Assembly (NCBI RefSeq): GCF_026000435.1
Contig: NZ_AP026764.1
Coordinates: forward strand, 1,426,001 to 1,490,000
Direction: 5' to 3'
Origin: Vibrio sp. STUT-A11
GTDB lineage: Bacteria > Pseudomonadota > Gammaproteobacteria > Enterobacterales > Vibrionaceae
Length of the DNA stretch: 64,000 nucleotides
In this document: piece by piece, positions 1 to 8,246 of the stretch
Numbering within the stretch: the stretch's first letter is position 1
Layout: each line of letters starts with the position of its first letter
The notes under the pieces: model-generated
What the model saw: the letters and a program-made list of their open reading frames with translations, nothing else
The model's database searches: none
What the model was told of the DNA's origin: nothing
Made by a program: the position numbers and the translations under genes

Positions 1-1
1 A

Positions 2-79
2 CAGGCCAACGCCAAGGTCCGAGCATTTATTAATTTGGCGGTCGAGCGCTTGAGGGGAAACCCTTTGATTAATCAGTAA
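2..79 (+). CDS. C-terminal end of a LysR-type regulator (partial)
   Basis: The window opens inside a gene. The readable tail ends in VERLRGNPLINQ before the TAA at 77-79. The pattern of a helix with VRAFINLAVERLRGNP is the usual end of the substrate-binding domain of LysR-type transcriptional regulators. Only 25 residues are visible, so the regulated target and the effector cannot be inferred. The next gene on this strand starts about 430 bases downstream, so it is not an obvious operon partner. Confidence 0.65.
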   Translation, partial: QANAKVRAFINLAVERLRGNPLINQ

Positions 80-509
80 GTCCAATGATTGGATTCAGCT
101 TTAGGAAGAAACCATAGAAACAAGCTGCAGGTTTGAAATTCAAGGAATCTGGCAAAAGTCAGGTATTGCCTTAATTCTTCTTATTCGGGCAATGACAGGT
201 TCGAAAACGTAGTGATTGATACCACCTTCACTCGAGAGAAAAATGTCCAAGTAACAGGCTATGTTTGCAACTGAAACGCGCCATCCTAATGAACAGCAAG
301 TTAAGCGACTTTCCATACCTGAAGCTATCCAAAATTTTCTGATTGAGTACAAACGCTGTCAAACTTTTGTCCATGGGAATTTCAGCACGCCCTGATGCAA
401 CTTGAAATGACTATTCTGTAGGGAACAGAGATTATCTTTCTTCTGGAGAATTTTGGATAAGTTAGTTACATTATTTTTTCATTCGGTATAAGGATTTACT
501 CGAGCATTT
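80..509. other. Intergenic region, nothing firmly recognised
   Basis: A 430-base stretch between the LysR tail and the AraC gene. A 70-codon open frame on the minus strand (140-352) shows no recognisable domain and no good ribosome binding site, so it is not called as a gene. The AT-rich end (about 460-500) is the likely promoter zone of the AraC gene. Confidence 0.4.
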
Positions 510-1286
510 ATGAAGTTTTGTGACGAGACGTTGGCCCCTCCAATACTGGCATATGCACACAATTACTCTCATGGGGATGTAGAGCCTACTCATATTCATC
601 AGTGCGCTCAGTTTTTACATGCTTTAAGCGGTGTTATTCGAGTGGATACACCATCAGAGTCGTGGGTTGTGACAACGAATCAAGGGCTATGGGTACCTGC
701 TGGTATCTCACATAGCCTTAGAATTACGGGGGACGTTCGAGTTCGTACGCTTTTTGTTGATCCTATGGCCAGGGCAGACCTTCCCAATACCTGTGTGCTA
801 TCGAAAGTTTCGTCGTTGCTGACCAGTTTAATTGTTGAGGCCGTATCTCTACCAGATATTCGGATAGCGGGAACACGAGAAGAGCGAATATTTGAACTGA
901 TACTTGATGAATTACGTTTGCTAAACCCCATTGGTTTTTACCTCCCCAATCCAAGAACAGAGGCATTGGTCATGCTCTGCACAAACGTATCAGAGCGTCT
1001 TTCACACCCATGGACAGCTTCAGATGCTGCCAAGTATTTGGGCCAAAGTGAAAGAACTGTTTCTCGTCGGTTTCAGCAAGAGCTAGGTCTTACGTTCACA
1101 GAATGGCTGCGTCAGAAGCGATTACTACATGCGTCTGAACTTTTAGCCAGCGGGTGGAGTGTGTTAGATACTGCATTGGCGATTGGATATGACAGCCCTA
1201 GTGCATTTAGCGCGATGTTTAAAAGTCGAACAGGGCTGTCTCCGAGGGAATATTGTCCGATGGTTAATCCATTAGAACACGATTAA
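510..1286 (+). CDS. AraC-family transcriptional regulator with cupin sensor domain
   Basis: A 258-residue DNA-binding regulator. Residues about 20-95 look like a cupin-type effector domain (HIHQCAQFLHALSGVIRV, then VPAGISHSLRI). Residues about 160-250 form the paired helix-turn-helix of the AraC family: SDAAKYLGQSERTVSRRFQQ for the first helix pair and ALAIGYDSPSAFSAMFKSRT with GLSPREY for the second. The length is typical of the cupin-AraC subgroup that often represses or activates an adjacent transporter or enzyme. Its stop codon overlaps by four bases the stop of the convergent leuA-type gene, so the two messages run into each other. The effector is unknown. Confidence 0.85.
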   Translation: MKFCDETLAPPILAYAHNYSHGDVEPTHIHQCAQFLHALSGVIRVDTPSESWVVTTNQGLWVPAGISHSLRITGDVRVRTLFVDPMARADLPNTCVLSKVSSLLTSLIVEAVSLPDIRIAGTREERIFELILDELRLLNPIGFYLPNPRTEALVMLCTNVSERLSHPWTASDAAKYLGQSERTVSRRFQQELGLTFTEWLRQKRLLHASELLASGWSVLDTALAIGYDSPSAFSAMFKSRTGLSPREYCPMVNPLEHD

Positions 1287-2965
1287 AGCGCTAAGTTAGT
1301 CTGTAGTAAATTAGAGTAGGCATTCAACAGTGCTTGAAGAGACGCTTTTGTTGCATCTTCTTCAATTGCGACACCAAAAAAGCTCAGGTTAGAAATCGTA
1401 GACTGTAGCTGCACATAACAGGCCGCTTTGCTTTGGGTTCGTGAACCGAGTGTATGCTCGTGATAGTCAACGATATTCACCTGCAAACCATATTGTTCCA
1501 TTAACCCTTTTAGCAACGCAGACATTAGACCATTCCCAGAACCAACACATTTTATCATTTTGTTGTTGTGATGAATTTTGGCTTGAATTTTTTGGCCAAG
1601 CTCTGTTGTTTGGCTGTGATAGCTCTGCAAGCTTATGGTCGAATTATTCACTAGACCATAAGACTGTCTGAATAGTTGCCATAGTTCCGAAAGATTAATT
1701 TCACATCCCGATCTATCGGTATGACTTTTCACTTTCTTACTCAAATCGGCTTGGAGCATTTTAGGCAGTAACAATCCGTGGTTTTCTTGGAGTAACCATG
1801 CAGCACCACTCTTACCTGATTGACTATTTACACGAATCACTTCTTCATAGTTACACCCCAAATCCATAGGGTCTATCGGCAAGTAAGGGATATCCCAGAA
1901 GCTCTTCAACTTAGAGCTATGCGAAGAAAATCCTTTTTTAATGGCATCTTGATGAGACCCCGAAAAGGCGGTGAAAACAAACCGTCCAGCATATGGGTGA
2001 CGAGGATGAACAGGTATTTCGTTACACTGCTCGACGAGTTCAACAGTATGCCGAATGTCAGAAAAGCGCAATTTAGGATCAATGCCTTGTGAATAAAGGT
2101 TTAGTGCGAGTGTGACCAAGTCAACATTACCTGTACGTTCACCGTTCCCGAATAAACAACCTTCGACCCGAGTTGCTCCTGCCAGCATGGCAAGTTCAGC
2201 ACTAGCAACACCTGTACCTCGATCATTATGAGGGTGAACACTAATAGTAACGTGCTCTAATGAACTAAATGTATTTATGAAGTGTTCAATCTGGTCTGCA
2301 AAAACGTTAGGAGTGTTACATTCAACAGTTGTTGGCAGATTAATGATAAGCTGCCGTGTCTTACTTGGCTGCCACACGGACGCTACTGCTTCACAGATTT
2401 CAAGTGCAAACTCGGGTTCCGTAAAATTGAATGTCTCTGGTGAATACTCAAGAGTCCATACAGTTTCAGGACGTTTTTCACACAAGGCTTTAATCTGTTT
2501 AGCCCCATTTACAGCAAGTTCTAGAGTAGACTTTTTATCCTGAGAAAAAACAATATCTCTAAAAGACGGAGCTGTAGCATTGTACAAATGGACTATGGCC
2601 TTAGACGCCCCTGTTAGAGAATCAATAGTTCGCTCAATCAAGTCCGATCTGGATTGCGTAATCACCTGAATAGTAACATCACCTGGAATTAACTCGTTCT
2701 CGATCAGACATCGAACAAAGTCAAAATCCGTTTGCGATGCTGATGGAAATGCTACCTCAATCTCCTTGAATCCACATTCAACTAAGTGGTTAAAGAGCTT
2801 GAGTTTTTTATCAATATTCATTGGGTTAGATAAAGACTGATTACCATCTCGTAAATCGGTTGAGCACCAACGGGGGGCTTTGTCTAATATCTTTGATGGC
2901 CAGGTTCTTTGTGGAAAGCTGATAACAGGAGCTGCTCGGTATTTTTCTGATGGCATTTCTAACAT
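1283..2965 (-). CDS. leuA: 2-isopropylmalate synthase, second (yeast/actinobacterial) type
   Basis: Condenses acetyl-CoA with 2-ketoisovalerate, the committed step of leucine synthesis. The start at 2965 gives 560 residues and has an AAAGGA ribosome site ten bases upstream; an in-frame start at 3001 has none. The HMGL-like barrel is clear: CSTDLRDGNQSL near residue 35-45, metal ligands in HPHNDRGTG at 244-252 and GNGERTGN at 273-280. The C-terminal part (about 430-560) corresponds to the LeuA allosteric domain. The N-terminal RAAPVISFPQRTWPS region and overall length fit the LeuA type 2 family rather than the E. coli-type LeuA normally found beside leuBCD. No leuBCD genes are nearby, so this is probably a second isozyme. 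Homocitrate or citramalate synthase activity is less likely. Confidence 0.85.
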   Translation of the reverse strand: MLEMPSEKYRAAPVISFPQRTWPSKILDKAPRWCSTDLRDGNQSLSNPMNIDKKLKLFNHLVECGFKEIEVAFPSASQTDFDFVRCLIENELIPGDVTIQVITQSRSDLIERTIDSLTGASKAIVHLYNATAPSFRDIVFSQDKKSTLELAVNGAKQIKALCEKRPETVWTLEYSPETFNFTEPEFALEICEAVASVWQPSKTRQLIINLPTTVECNTPNVFADQIEHFINTFSSLEHVTISVHPHNDRGTGVASAELAMLAGATRVEGCLFGNGERTGNVDLVTLALNLYSQGIDPKLRFSDIRHTVELVEQCNEIPVHPRHPYAGRFVFTAFSGSHQDAIKKGFSSHSSKLKSFWDIPYLPIDPMDLGCNYEEVIRVNSQSGKSGAAWLLQENHGLLLPKMLQADLSKKVKSHTDRSGCEINLSELWQLFRQSYGLVNNSTISLQSYHSQTTELGQKIQAKIHHNNKMIKCVGSGNGLMSALLKGLMEQYGLQVNIVDYHEHTLGSRTQSKAACYVQLQSTISNLSFFGVAIEEDATKASLQALLNAYSNLLQTNLAL

Positions 2966-3245
2966 TGTCAATTTGTCCTTTCTTTGATGAGAAAAGCTCA
3001 TGCTAGAAGACTTTGTGAATGATATCTGAATAGAAGTTGACGAAAATCGTTGTATATTGGACAGGGGCTACATCAACGTGTGAGAAGAGACACTTACCTG
3101 TTTATTTGCTAATAGTTTTTTGTTAACGGTGATCACATATTTGATGACGAGGCATGTAACAAGAAATTGCATAAAAACTCGCTTAACTAATCACCTACTC
3201 TAAAAAGTGGTTCAGAAAAGCCTTTCATTGATATCGTTCTTCTGC

Positions 3246-4166
3246 CTATGTGCTTTTATCTAAATTTGCTTGGTGCTGTAAGTGTTCAATAAACATCGGG
3301 ATCTTTTTTGCCAAGTGTTTTCTGGAAGCGTAAAAGACGTACAAAACCAAATCTTCAGGCTCGTACTCCATTTTTACAATTTCCAGAGAGCCAGAATTTA
3401 TCTCATTACGACAGGATTCGGTTGGTAGTATAGCGAACCCCAAACCAGCTAATGCGCCTGATTTAGCTAGATGCCCACTATTGACTTTAAATGAAGACTG
3501 TACCTTTTGAGTAATAAGCTCACCTTTAGCGTTTTTGAAGACCCACGGTGTTCCATTTAACGCGGTGAAGCTATTGATACACGGAACGTGTTTCAAATCG
3601 GTAATCTGAGAAGGCCTGAAAAACGCCTGTATGAGTTTAGGGGATGCCACAACAGCACTTGTCCAGCGTTTAATCTCCTTAGCTACCCAATTATTATCTT
3701 CGAGCTTTCCTCGGTGAAAACTTAAAATGACGTCAAACCCATCAAGTAAGTCCTCTTTCGGGTTGATGGTTGTATCGCAACACAATGAAATTGAGGGATG
3801 CTGAGTACAAAAAGAAATCACTGCTTGAGCTAAAGCAGGCGAATCAGGCATTAGAACTTTAAGCTGCCCCATGACTTCATGAGAGTGCTGTGTTACTTCC
3901 TCAAGAGCATCATTAAGTTTGTCAAGCAATGGCTGTGTGCGTAAATAAAGGTGCTCTCCTGCATCTGTTGGAGCGATTCGGCGTGTGGTTCTGTCAAATA
4001 GTCGTATATCCAGTCGTTCTTCCAGTAAAGCGATATGGCGACTGACATTTGATGTTGGCAAACTTAGAAATTCCGCAGCCCGTTTAAAGCTGTTGTTCTC
4101 ATAGACACAATGAAAACTTTTTAGCCACTGCTGGTCAATCTTATCAAGCATTTCATTTAATCCCAT
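3246..4166 (-). CDS. LysR-type transcriptional regulator divergent from accD2
   Basis: A 306-residue LysR protein. The N-terminal winged helix is typical (FHCVYENNSFKRAAEFLSLP, then RHIALLEERLDIRLFDRTTR). It is followed by an effector domain with weak conservation (AVVASPKL, SGALAGLGFAILPTE) resembling the AaeR/DsdC-like group. It is divergent from the accD paralogue with 94 bases between the starts, the classic LysR arrangement, so it probably controls accD2 and itself. An alternative start at 4151 (MLDKIDQQW) is possible. The effector is unknown. Confidence 0.85.
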   Translation of the reverse strand: MGLNEMLDKIDQQWLKSFHCVYENNSFKRAAEFLSLPTSNVSRHIALLEERLDIRLFDRTTRRIAPTDAGEHLYLRTQPLLDKLNDALEEVTQHSHEVMGQLKVLMPDSPALAQAVISFCTQHPSISLCCDTTINPKEDLLDGFDVILSFHRGKLEDNNWVAKEIKRWTSAVVASPKLIQAFFRPSQITDLKHVPCINSFTALNGTPWVFKNAKGELITQKVQSSFKVNSGHLAKSGALAGLGFAILPTESCRNEINSGSLEIVKMEYEPEDLVLYVFYASRKHLAKKIPMFIEHLQHQANLDKST

Positions 4167-4260
4167 TATGTTGGATTATAAAACCAATATTACGCACTTT
4201 ATTACCAGAAACAGGCTTATACAATACTCCTCACTAAAGTTATTTGGATAAGGTTTCCCC

Positions 4261-5127
4261 ATGAGTTGGTTAGAAAAGCTATTAGATAAGAAGAATATTA
4301 TCAGTACACGCAAAGCGTCGATTCCAGAGGGTGTATGGGTTAAATGCCCCTCCTGTGACCAGATCTTATACCGCATAGCCCTTGAGGAGAATCTGGAGGT
4401 GTGTCCAAAATGCGATCACCATATGAGGATGGCGGCACGCCGCCGATTAGACTGCTTTTTGGATAAAGGAAAGCAAATTGAGATTGCCAGCGAACATGAG
4501 CCGAAAGATTTGCTGAATTTTAAGGATCTGAAACGCTACAAGGAACGCCTTGCTTTAGCCCAGAAAAGTTCAGGAGAAAAAGATGCCTTAGTTGCGATAA
4601 GAGGAAAACTTATGGGCTTACCTGTTGTTGCCTGTGCATTCGAGTTTTCTTTTATGGCAGGTTCGATGGGGTCAGTTGTAGGTGCTCGTTTCGTTCAGGC
4701 AGTTGAAGCTGCTATTGATGCAAATTGTGGATTAGTTTGCTTTTCTGCCAGTGGTGGCGCTCGTATGCAAGAATCTCTGATGTCGTTAATGCAAATGTCA
4801 AAAACGAGCGCTGCGTTAAATCGTTTATCCAGTCGAGGCTTGCCTTATATTTCTGTACTAACAGACCAAACATTGGGTGGCGTCTCGGCGAGTCTTGCCA
4901 TGTTAGGGGACATTAACATTGGCGAGCCGAGGGCAATTATCGGCTTTGCTGGACGTCGCGTTATTGAACAAACTGTTCGAGAGAAATTACCCGAGGACTT
5001 TCAGCGGAGTGAGTTTCTCTTAGAGCATGGCGCGATAGATATGATTGTGGATAGGCGTGAGATGCGCAAACGAGTTGGTGGGCTAATAGCTAAAATGACA
5101 AATACAACTATTGCGTTGGGTGTATAG
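4261..5127 (+). CDS. accD: Acetyl-CoA carboxylase carboxyltransferase beta subunit paralogue (Leu at the Met203 position)
   Basis: With AccA, AccD forms the carboxyltransferase that makes malonyl-CoA for fatty-acid synthesis. The 288 residues align without large gaps to E. coli AccD: N-terminal zinc ribbon with Cys29, Cys32, Cys48 and Cys51; SFMAGSMGSVVGARFVQAVE; SASGGARMQE; GFAGRRVIEQTVREKLP. It lacks the Pro-rich C-terminal tail of housekeeping AccD. E. coli AccD reads DPTMGG around Met203; here it is DQTLGG, with Gln203 and Leu205 at the Pro and Met positions. Leu at this position is reported for the andrimid-resistant AccD of andrimid producers. There is no accA nearby, so it must partner with AccA encoded elsewhere. 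Ribosome site AAGG lies just before the ATG. It is probably a target-replacement copy under the divergent LysR. Confidence 0.88.
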   Translation: MSWLEKLLDKKNIISTRKASIPEGVWVKCPSCDQILYRIALEENLEVCPKCDHHMRMAARRRLDCFLDKGKQIEIASEHEPKDLLNFKDLKRYKERLALAQKSSGEKDALVAIRGKLMGLPVVACAFEFSFMAGSMGSVVGARFVQAVEAAIDANCGLVCFSASGGARMQESLMSLMQMSKTSAALNRLSSRGLPYISVLTDQTLGGVSASLAMLGDINIGEPRAIIGFAGRRVIEQTVREKLPEDFQRSEFLLEHGAIDMIVDRREMRKRVGGLIAKMTNTTIALGV

Positions 5128-5247
5128 TTTATAGGTTCTGTAACGAAGTGAGCTAGCTAACTGAATCAGGAAGACCTCGTTAGGCTTGGTTAGATGGCCA
5201 ACGTTGGTGTTGTTGATGTATGCAGGTAACGTGGTCATCGCTACACA

Positions 5248-5274
5248 ATAGCCAGCAATCCTATTGCTGGCTAT
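5248..5274. terminator. Bidirectional terminator between accD2 and the persulfide gene
   Basis: A perfect 12-bp stem (ATAGCCAGCAAT pairing with ATTGCTGGCTAT) around a three-base loop, followed by CAATTTTGTT on the plus strand. It sits between two convergent genes. Confidence 0.8.
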
Positions 5275-5292
5275 CAATTTTGTTAATAGTAA

Positions 5293-6996
5293 TTACATTT
5301 TGGCATGAAGATAGGTACGATAACCGCCTATAAGATTGCGAGCTTTGTAGCCATTGTTAACTAACTGACGATAAGCAACGTTACCACGTAACCCAACTTG
5401 ACAGTAAATCACAATCTCTTTGTCTTTTGGCAGTTCGTCCATACGATGACGTAATTGATCGACAGGAATGTTGATTGCACCTTCGAAATAACCAACCTCT
5501 TCAAGTTCACCTGGGTTACGTACGTCGAGTATCACTTGATCTTCAGTCAGTGAATCCATTTGATCGTAATGTATCGCGGTTGCATCACCTTTGATGATGT
5601 TATTCGCGACAAACGCGGCCTGGTTAATCACATCTTTGGCACTGCCGTAAGGTGGCGCGTAAGTCAATTCTAAGTGTTGAAGTTGCTCTACCGTCATACC
5701 TGCGCGTTGAGCCACCGCCATAACGTCGATGCGTTTATCGATACCGTCTTTACCGACTGCTTGAGCGCCGAAAATCTTGCCCGATTTTGGATCGAACAAC
5801 ATTTTAAATGAAACGACTTCTGCACCAGGGTAGTAACTCGCGTGGCTTGCGGTATGGACGTAAACTTTTTCGTATTCAACGCCAGCGCGTTTCAATTGTT
5901 TCTCATTTTTACCTGTTGAAGCCACAGCAAGGTCGAAGATCTTACAAATCGCAGTACCTTGTGTACCTTGGTAAGTTTCTTTGCGACCTAGCATGTTATC
6001 GGCAGCCATACGACCTTGACGGTTTGCTGGTCCAGCTAGAGGAACAAGTGTCTGCTCGCCAGTGACAAAATCTTTTTCTTCAACTGCATCACCAACAGCG
6101 TAAATTGAAGGATCGCTGGTTTGCATGTATTCGTTGGTATAGATACCACCAAGGGCACCGATTTCTAAGCCTGCTTCTTGCGCTAGTTTGGTTTCAGGTC
6201 GAACACCAATTGCCATGATGAGAATATCGGTCGTTAACTTCTCGCCATTATTCAGTGTTAGCTCCAGTTCGCCTTCTAAGTGTTGGTGCTTTTCACTTTC
6301 ACCGGAGTCAAAACTGGCAACATGCTCGTTAGGTACGAACTGAACAGATTCAAGCGCCACCCCAAGTTTTAGATCAACGCCTTTATCGCGAATTTCAGCG
6401 TGAGCAAATCCCGCCATTTCACGGTCGACAGGTGTCATCACCTGATCAGCCATTTCGATAAGCGAGGTTTTAATGCCTAATTGGTGGAAGGCTTCCATCA
6501 TCTCTAAGCCGATAAAACCACCACCCACAACGGTCGCATGTTCAGGTTTGTTCATTTGGATCGTTTCAATGATGCGATCCATATCTGGGATATTGCGCAA
6601 TGAGTGCGTTAACGGGTTATCAAGACCAGGAATTGGCGGAACGATTGGGCCTGCACCCGGACTAAGCAGTAAGAAGTCGTAAGATTCTTCGTGCTCTGAG
6701 CCATCAAGAAGATTCTTTACTGTAACCGTCTTTTCCTGACGGTTTACCGAGACCACTTCATTCATCACACGAACATCGACATTGAAGCGCGCTAAGAAAC
6801 TGTCTGGTGTTTGTAGTAACAGCTTACTGCGATCTTCGATGTCGCCGCCAATGTGGTAAGGCAGGCCACAATTGGCAAAAGAAACGAATGGGCCACGTTC
6901 AAACATGATAATTTCTGCGTCTTCACTCAGACGACGAGCACGCGCTGCTGCAGATGCGCCACCAGCGACACCACCGACGATTAAAATCTTAGTCAT
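5293..6996 (-). CDS. CoA-disulfide/CoA-persulfide reductase fused to a rhodanese domain
   Basis: A flavoprotein of the pyridine-nucleotide-disulfide oxidoreductase family with a C-terminal rhodanese domain. Such proteins reduce CoA disulfide, CoA persulfide or polysulfide with NAD(P)H. The start at 6996 (MTKILIVGG) has a GGAG site; the in-frame start four codons earlier has none. Visible: FAD-binding GGVAGGASAAARARR at residues 8-22; redox Cys43 in SFANCGLPYH; second dinucleotide fold VVGGGFIGLE; IYAVGDAVE near the FAD; rhodanese active-site loop YCQVGLRG with Cys532. The length (567) fits the CoADR-RHD class. It is followed on the same strand by nothing and preceded by a DUF2892 gene, and faces the BigR-type repressor, so it is probably derepressed by sulfane sulfur. 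Confidence 0.9.
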   Translation of the reverse strand: MTKILIVGGVAGGASAAARARRLSEDAEIIMFERGPFVSFANCGLPYHIGGDIEDRSKLLLQTPDSFLARFNVDVRVMNEVVSVNRQEKTVTVKNLLDGSEHEESYDFLLLSPGAGPIVPPIPGLDNPLTHSLRNIPDMDRIIETIQMNKPEHATVVGGGFIGLEMMEAFHQLGIKTSLIEMADQVMTPVDREMAGFAHAEIRDKGVDLKLGVALESVQFVPNEHVASFDSGESEKHQHLEGELELTLNNGEKLTTDILIMAIGVRPETKLAQEAGLEIGALGGIYTNEYMQTSDPSIYAVGDAVEEKDFVTGEQTLVPLAGPANRQGRMAADNMLGRKETYQGTQGTAICKIFDLAVASTGKNEKQLKRAGVEYEKVYVHTASHASYYPGAEVVSFKMLFDPKSGKIFGAQAVGKDGIDKRIDVMAVAQRAGMTVEQLQHLELTYAPPYGSAKDVINQAAFVANNIIKGDATAIHYDQMDSLTEDQVILDVRNPGELEEVGYFEGAINIPVDQLRHRMDELPKDKEIVIYCQVGLRGNVAYRQLVNNGYKARNLIGGYRTYLHAKM

Positions 6997-7058
6997 TATT
7001 AACTCCAAGTTTTAGGATGAGCTGACTTACATTGTAGAGCCAGCTCGAATCATCTAGG

Positions 7059-7244
7059 TTAACTAAAACCTAATTTTTTTAAAAAATAAGCGGCAGGACA
7101 AATTCCGGTATAAGCACTCTGAATTAGGTTAGCGCCAATAAACACGGTAAACCAAATGAAGTTACTGTGAACGAATACGGTGAGTAGGACCGAAACTAAA
7201 ACCATCGTCCCGGCAAACACTCTTACTGCATTTTCTAACGTCAT
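7059..7244 (-). CDS. YgaP-type membrane protein (DUF2892)
   Basis: A 61-residue inner-membrane protein with two hydrophobic segments (VFAGTMVLVSVLLTVF and FIWFTVFIGANLIQSAYTGICPAAYFLKKLG). It matches the DUF2892 module that in E. coli YgaP is fused to a rhodanese. The start at 7244 (MTLENAVRVF) is preceded by AAGGAGA seven bases upstream; the longer frame reaching 7307 has no such site. It is co-directional with the CoADR-rhodanese gene 62 bases downstream, so probably one operon. The single Cys in TGICPAAYF is conserved in the family. Confidence 0.85.
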   Translation of the reverse strand: MTLENAVRVFAGTMVLVSVLLTVFVHSNFIWFTVFIGANLIQSAYTGICPAAYFLKKLGFS

Positions 7245-7303
7245 AACTCTTCTCCTTAGAGCTGTTAAACTGAAACAGCCATCCTTTAATAATCTCACTA
7301 TAA

Positions 7304-7400
7304 ACATCTAAATTAGATGTGTCTAATGTTGATTGAGCTAAATTCATAAAAACTAATTTAGTGTTGACTAAATATTGTTGTTAAGTAAACTCTAATTTAG
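7304..7400. promoter_or_regulatory. Divergent promoter region with ArsR/BigR-type operators
   Basis: The region between the DUF2892 gene and the repressor has a near-perfect dyad ACATCTAAATTAGATGT (7304-7320) and two further copies of the core CTAATTTAG (7353-7361 and 7392-7400). The last lies just before the GAGG ribosome site of the repressor. AT-rich dyads of this kind are where ArsR-family repressors bind. Binding here would control both the reductase operon and the repressor. Confidence 0.6.
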
Positions 7401-7421
7401 TTGTTAATGTAGAGGTGAGTC

Positions 7422-7730
7422 ATGAGCTATACAGCAACGGACGTAGTGAAGATGAAAGGCAGCGCAATTGAAGCCGCAGATCTACTTAAAGTGATGGCGC
7501 ATCCGGAAAGATTAATGGTTTTGTGCCAACTAACACAAGGCGAGGTTGGTGTTGGGGAGTTGCAAAAACATTCCTTCCTGAGCCAGTCCGCGTTCTCACA
7601 ACATTTAACCGTGTTGCGTAAACACAATTTAATCAGCGCTCGTAAAGAAGCACAACAGGTATTTTACTCGTTGTCTGAACCGAGAGTTGAGTCATTAATT
7701 AAAGCACTACATGGTGTATTCTGTAGTTGA
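7422..7730 (+). CDS. bigR: ArsR-family persulfide-responsive repressor (BigR/SqrR/YgaV-like)
   Basis: A 102-residue winged-helix repressor: MAHPERLMVLCQL, then the recognition helix SQSAFSQHLTVLRKHNLI and beta wing ARKEAQQVFYSL. It has exactly two key Cys, Cys35 in alpha-2 and Cys101 at the C-terminus. Their 66-residue separation equals that of the redox pair in BigR (Cys42/Cys108) and SqrR (Cys41/Cys107), which form a polysulfide bridge on exposure to sulfane sulfur. The ArsR metal motif ELCVCDL is absent, arguing against arsenic or zinc sensing. It lies between the CoADR operon and two YeeE/YedE genes. Ribosome site GAGGTGA lies upstream of the ATG. Confidence 0.88.
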   Translation: MSYTATDVVKMKGSAIEAADLLKVMAHPERLMVLCQLTQGEVGVGELQKHSFLSQSAFSQHLTVLRKHNLISARKEAQQVFYSLSEPRVESLIKALHGVFCS

Positions 7731-7803
7731 GTATTTTAACTTCTTTTTGGTAGTTAACTAAATATAAATCAACGCATTAAACTATAATCTATAGAGGTAA
7801 GCA

Positions 7804-8235
7804 ATGTTAGACGTCATTCCATGGGAATCGTTGTTTGGTGGCATGTTATTGGGAGTTTCTGCCACGGTTTTGTTGTTAGTTAACGGTAAAATTGCCGGTA
7901 TCAGTGGAATTATGAATGGCATCATGTCACCGAAGAAAGGGGATTATTCATGGCGACTTCTGTTTGCAGTTGGCATGATTGTCGGTGGCTTTGTAAGTGT
8001 TTTATTACTTGGCGTAGCCGTACCAAGTACCGCAAATCTTTCAATAGGTTTGGTATTAGCGGCGGGCTTACTTGTTGGGATTGGCACCAGACTAGGTAAC
8101 GGATGTACCAGTGGTCATGGCATTTGTGGCATGGGGCGTTTGTCTAAGCGCTCTATCGTTGCAACATGTGTATTTATGGCCGTTGCTGGTTTGACCGTTT
8201 TTGTTCGACTTCACTTAGGGTCTGTTGACCTTTAG
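7804..8235 (+). CDS. YeeE/YedE-family sulfur transport protein, half 1 (PmpA-like)
   Basis: A 143-residue inner-membrane protein with about four hydrophobic segments, of the YeeE/YedE (DUF395) family, which takes up thiosulfate or moves other sulfur species. The family signature GNGCTSGHGICG lies at residues 98-109, with Cys101 and Cys108 in the predicted channel; these Cys are thought to hand on sulfur. A GAGGTAA ribosome site precedes the ATG. It lies downstream of the repressor and upstream of the second half-transporter; half-sized pairs of this type are known in sulfide-response operons. The direction of sulfur movement is inferred, not shown. Confidence 0.85.
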   Translation: MLDVIPWESLFGGMLLGVSATVLLLVNGKIAGISGIMNGIMSPKKGDYSWRLLFAVGMIVGGFVSVLLLGVAVPSTANLSIGLVLAAGLLVGIGTRLGNGCTSGHGICGMGRLSKRSIVATCVFMAVAGLTVFVRLHLGSVDL

Positions 8236-8246
8236 AGCTGATTTTT

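Noticed and set aside
140..352. 70-codon minus-strand frame
   Set aside because: No domain, no good ribosome site, no neighbours on its strand; left as intergenic.
1820..2092. Plus-strand frames within leuA2
   Set aside because: Shadows of the leuA reading frame; no ribosome site.
3002..3245. Leucine attenuator leader for leuA2
   Set aside because: No short peptide with a run of Leu codons and no attenuator hairpin on the minus strand.
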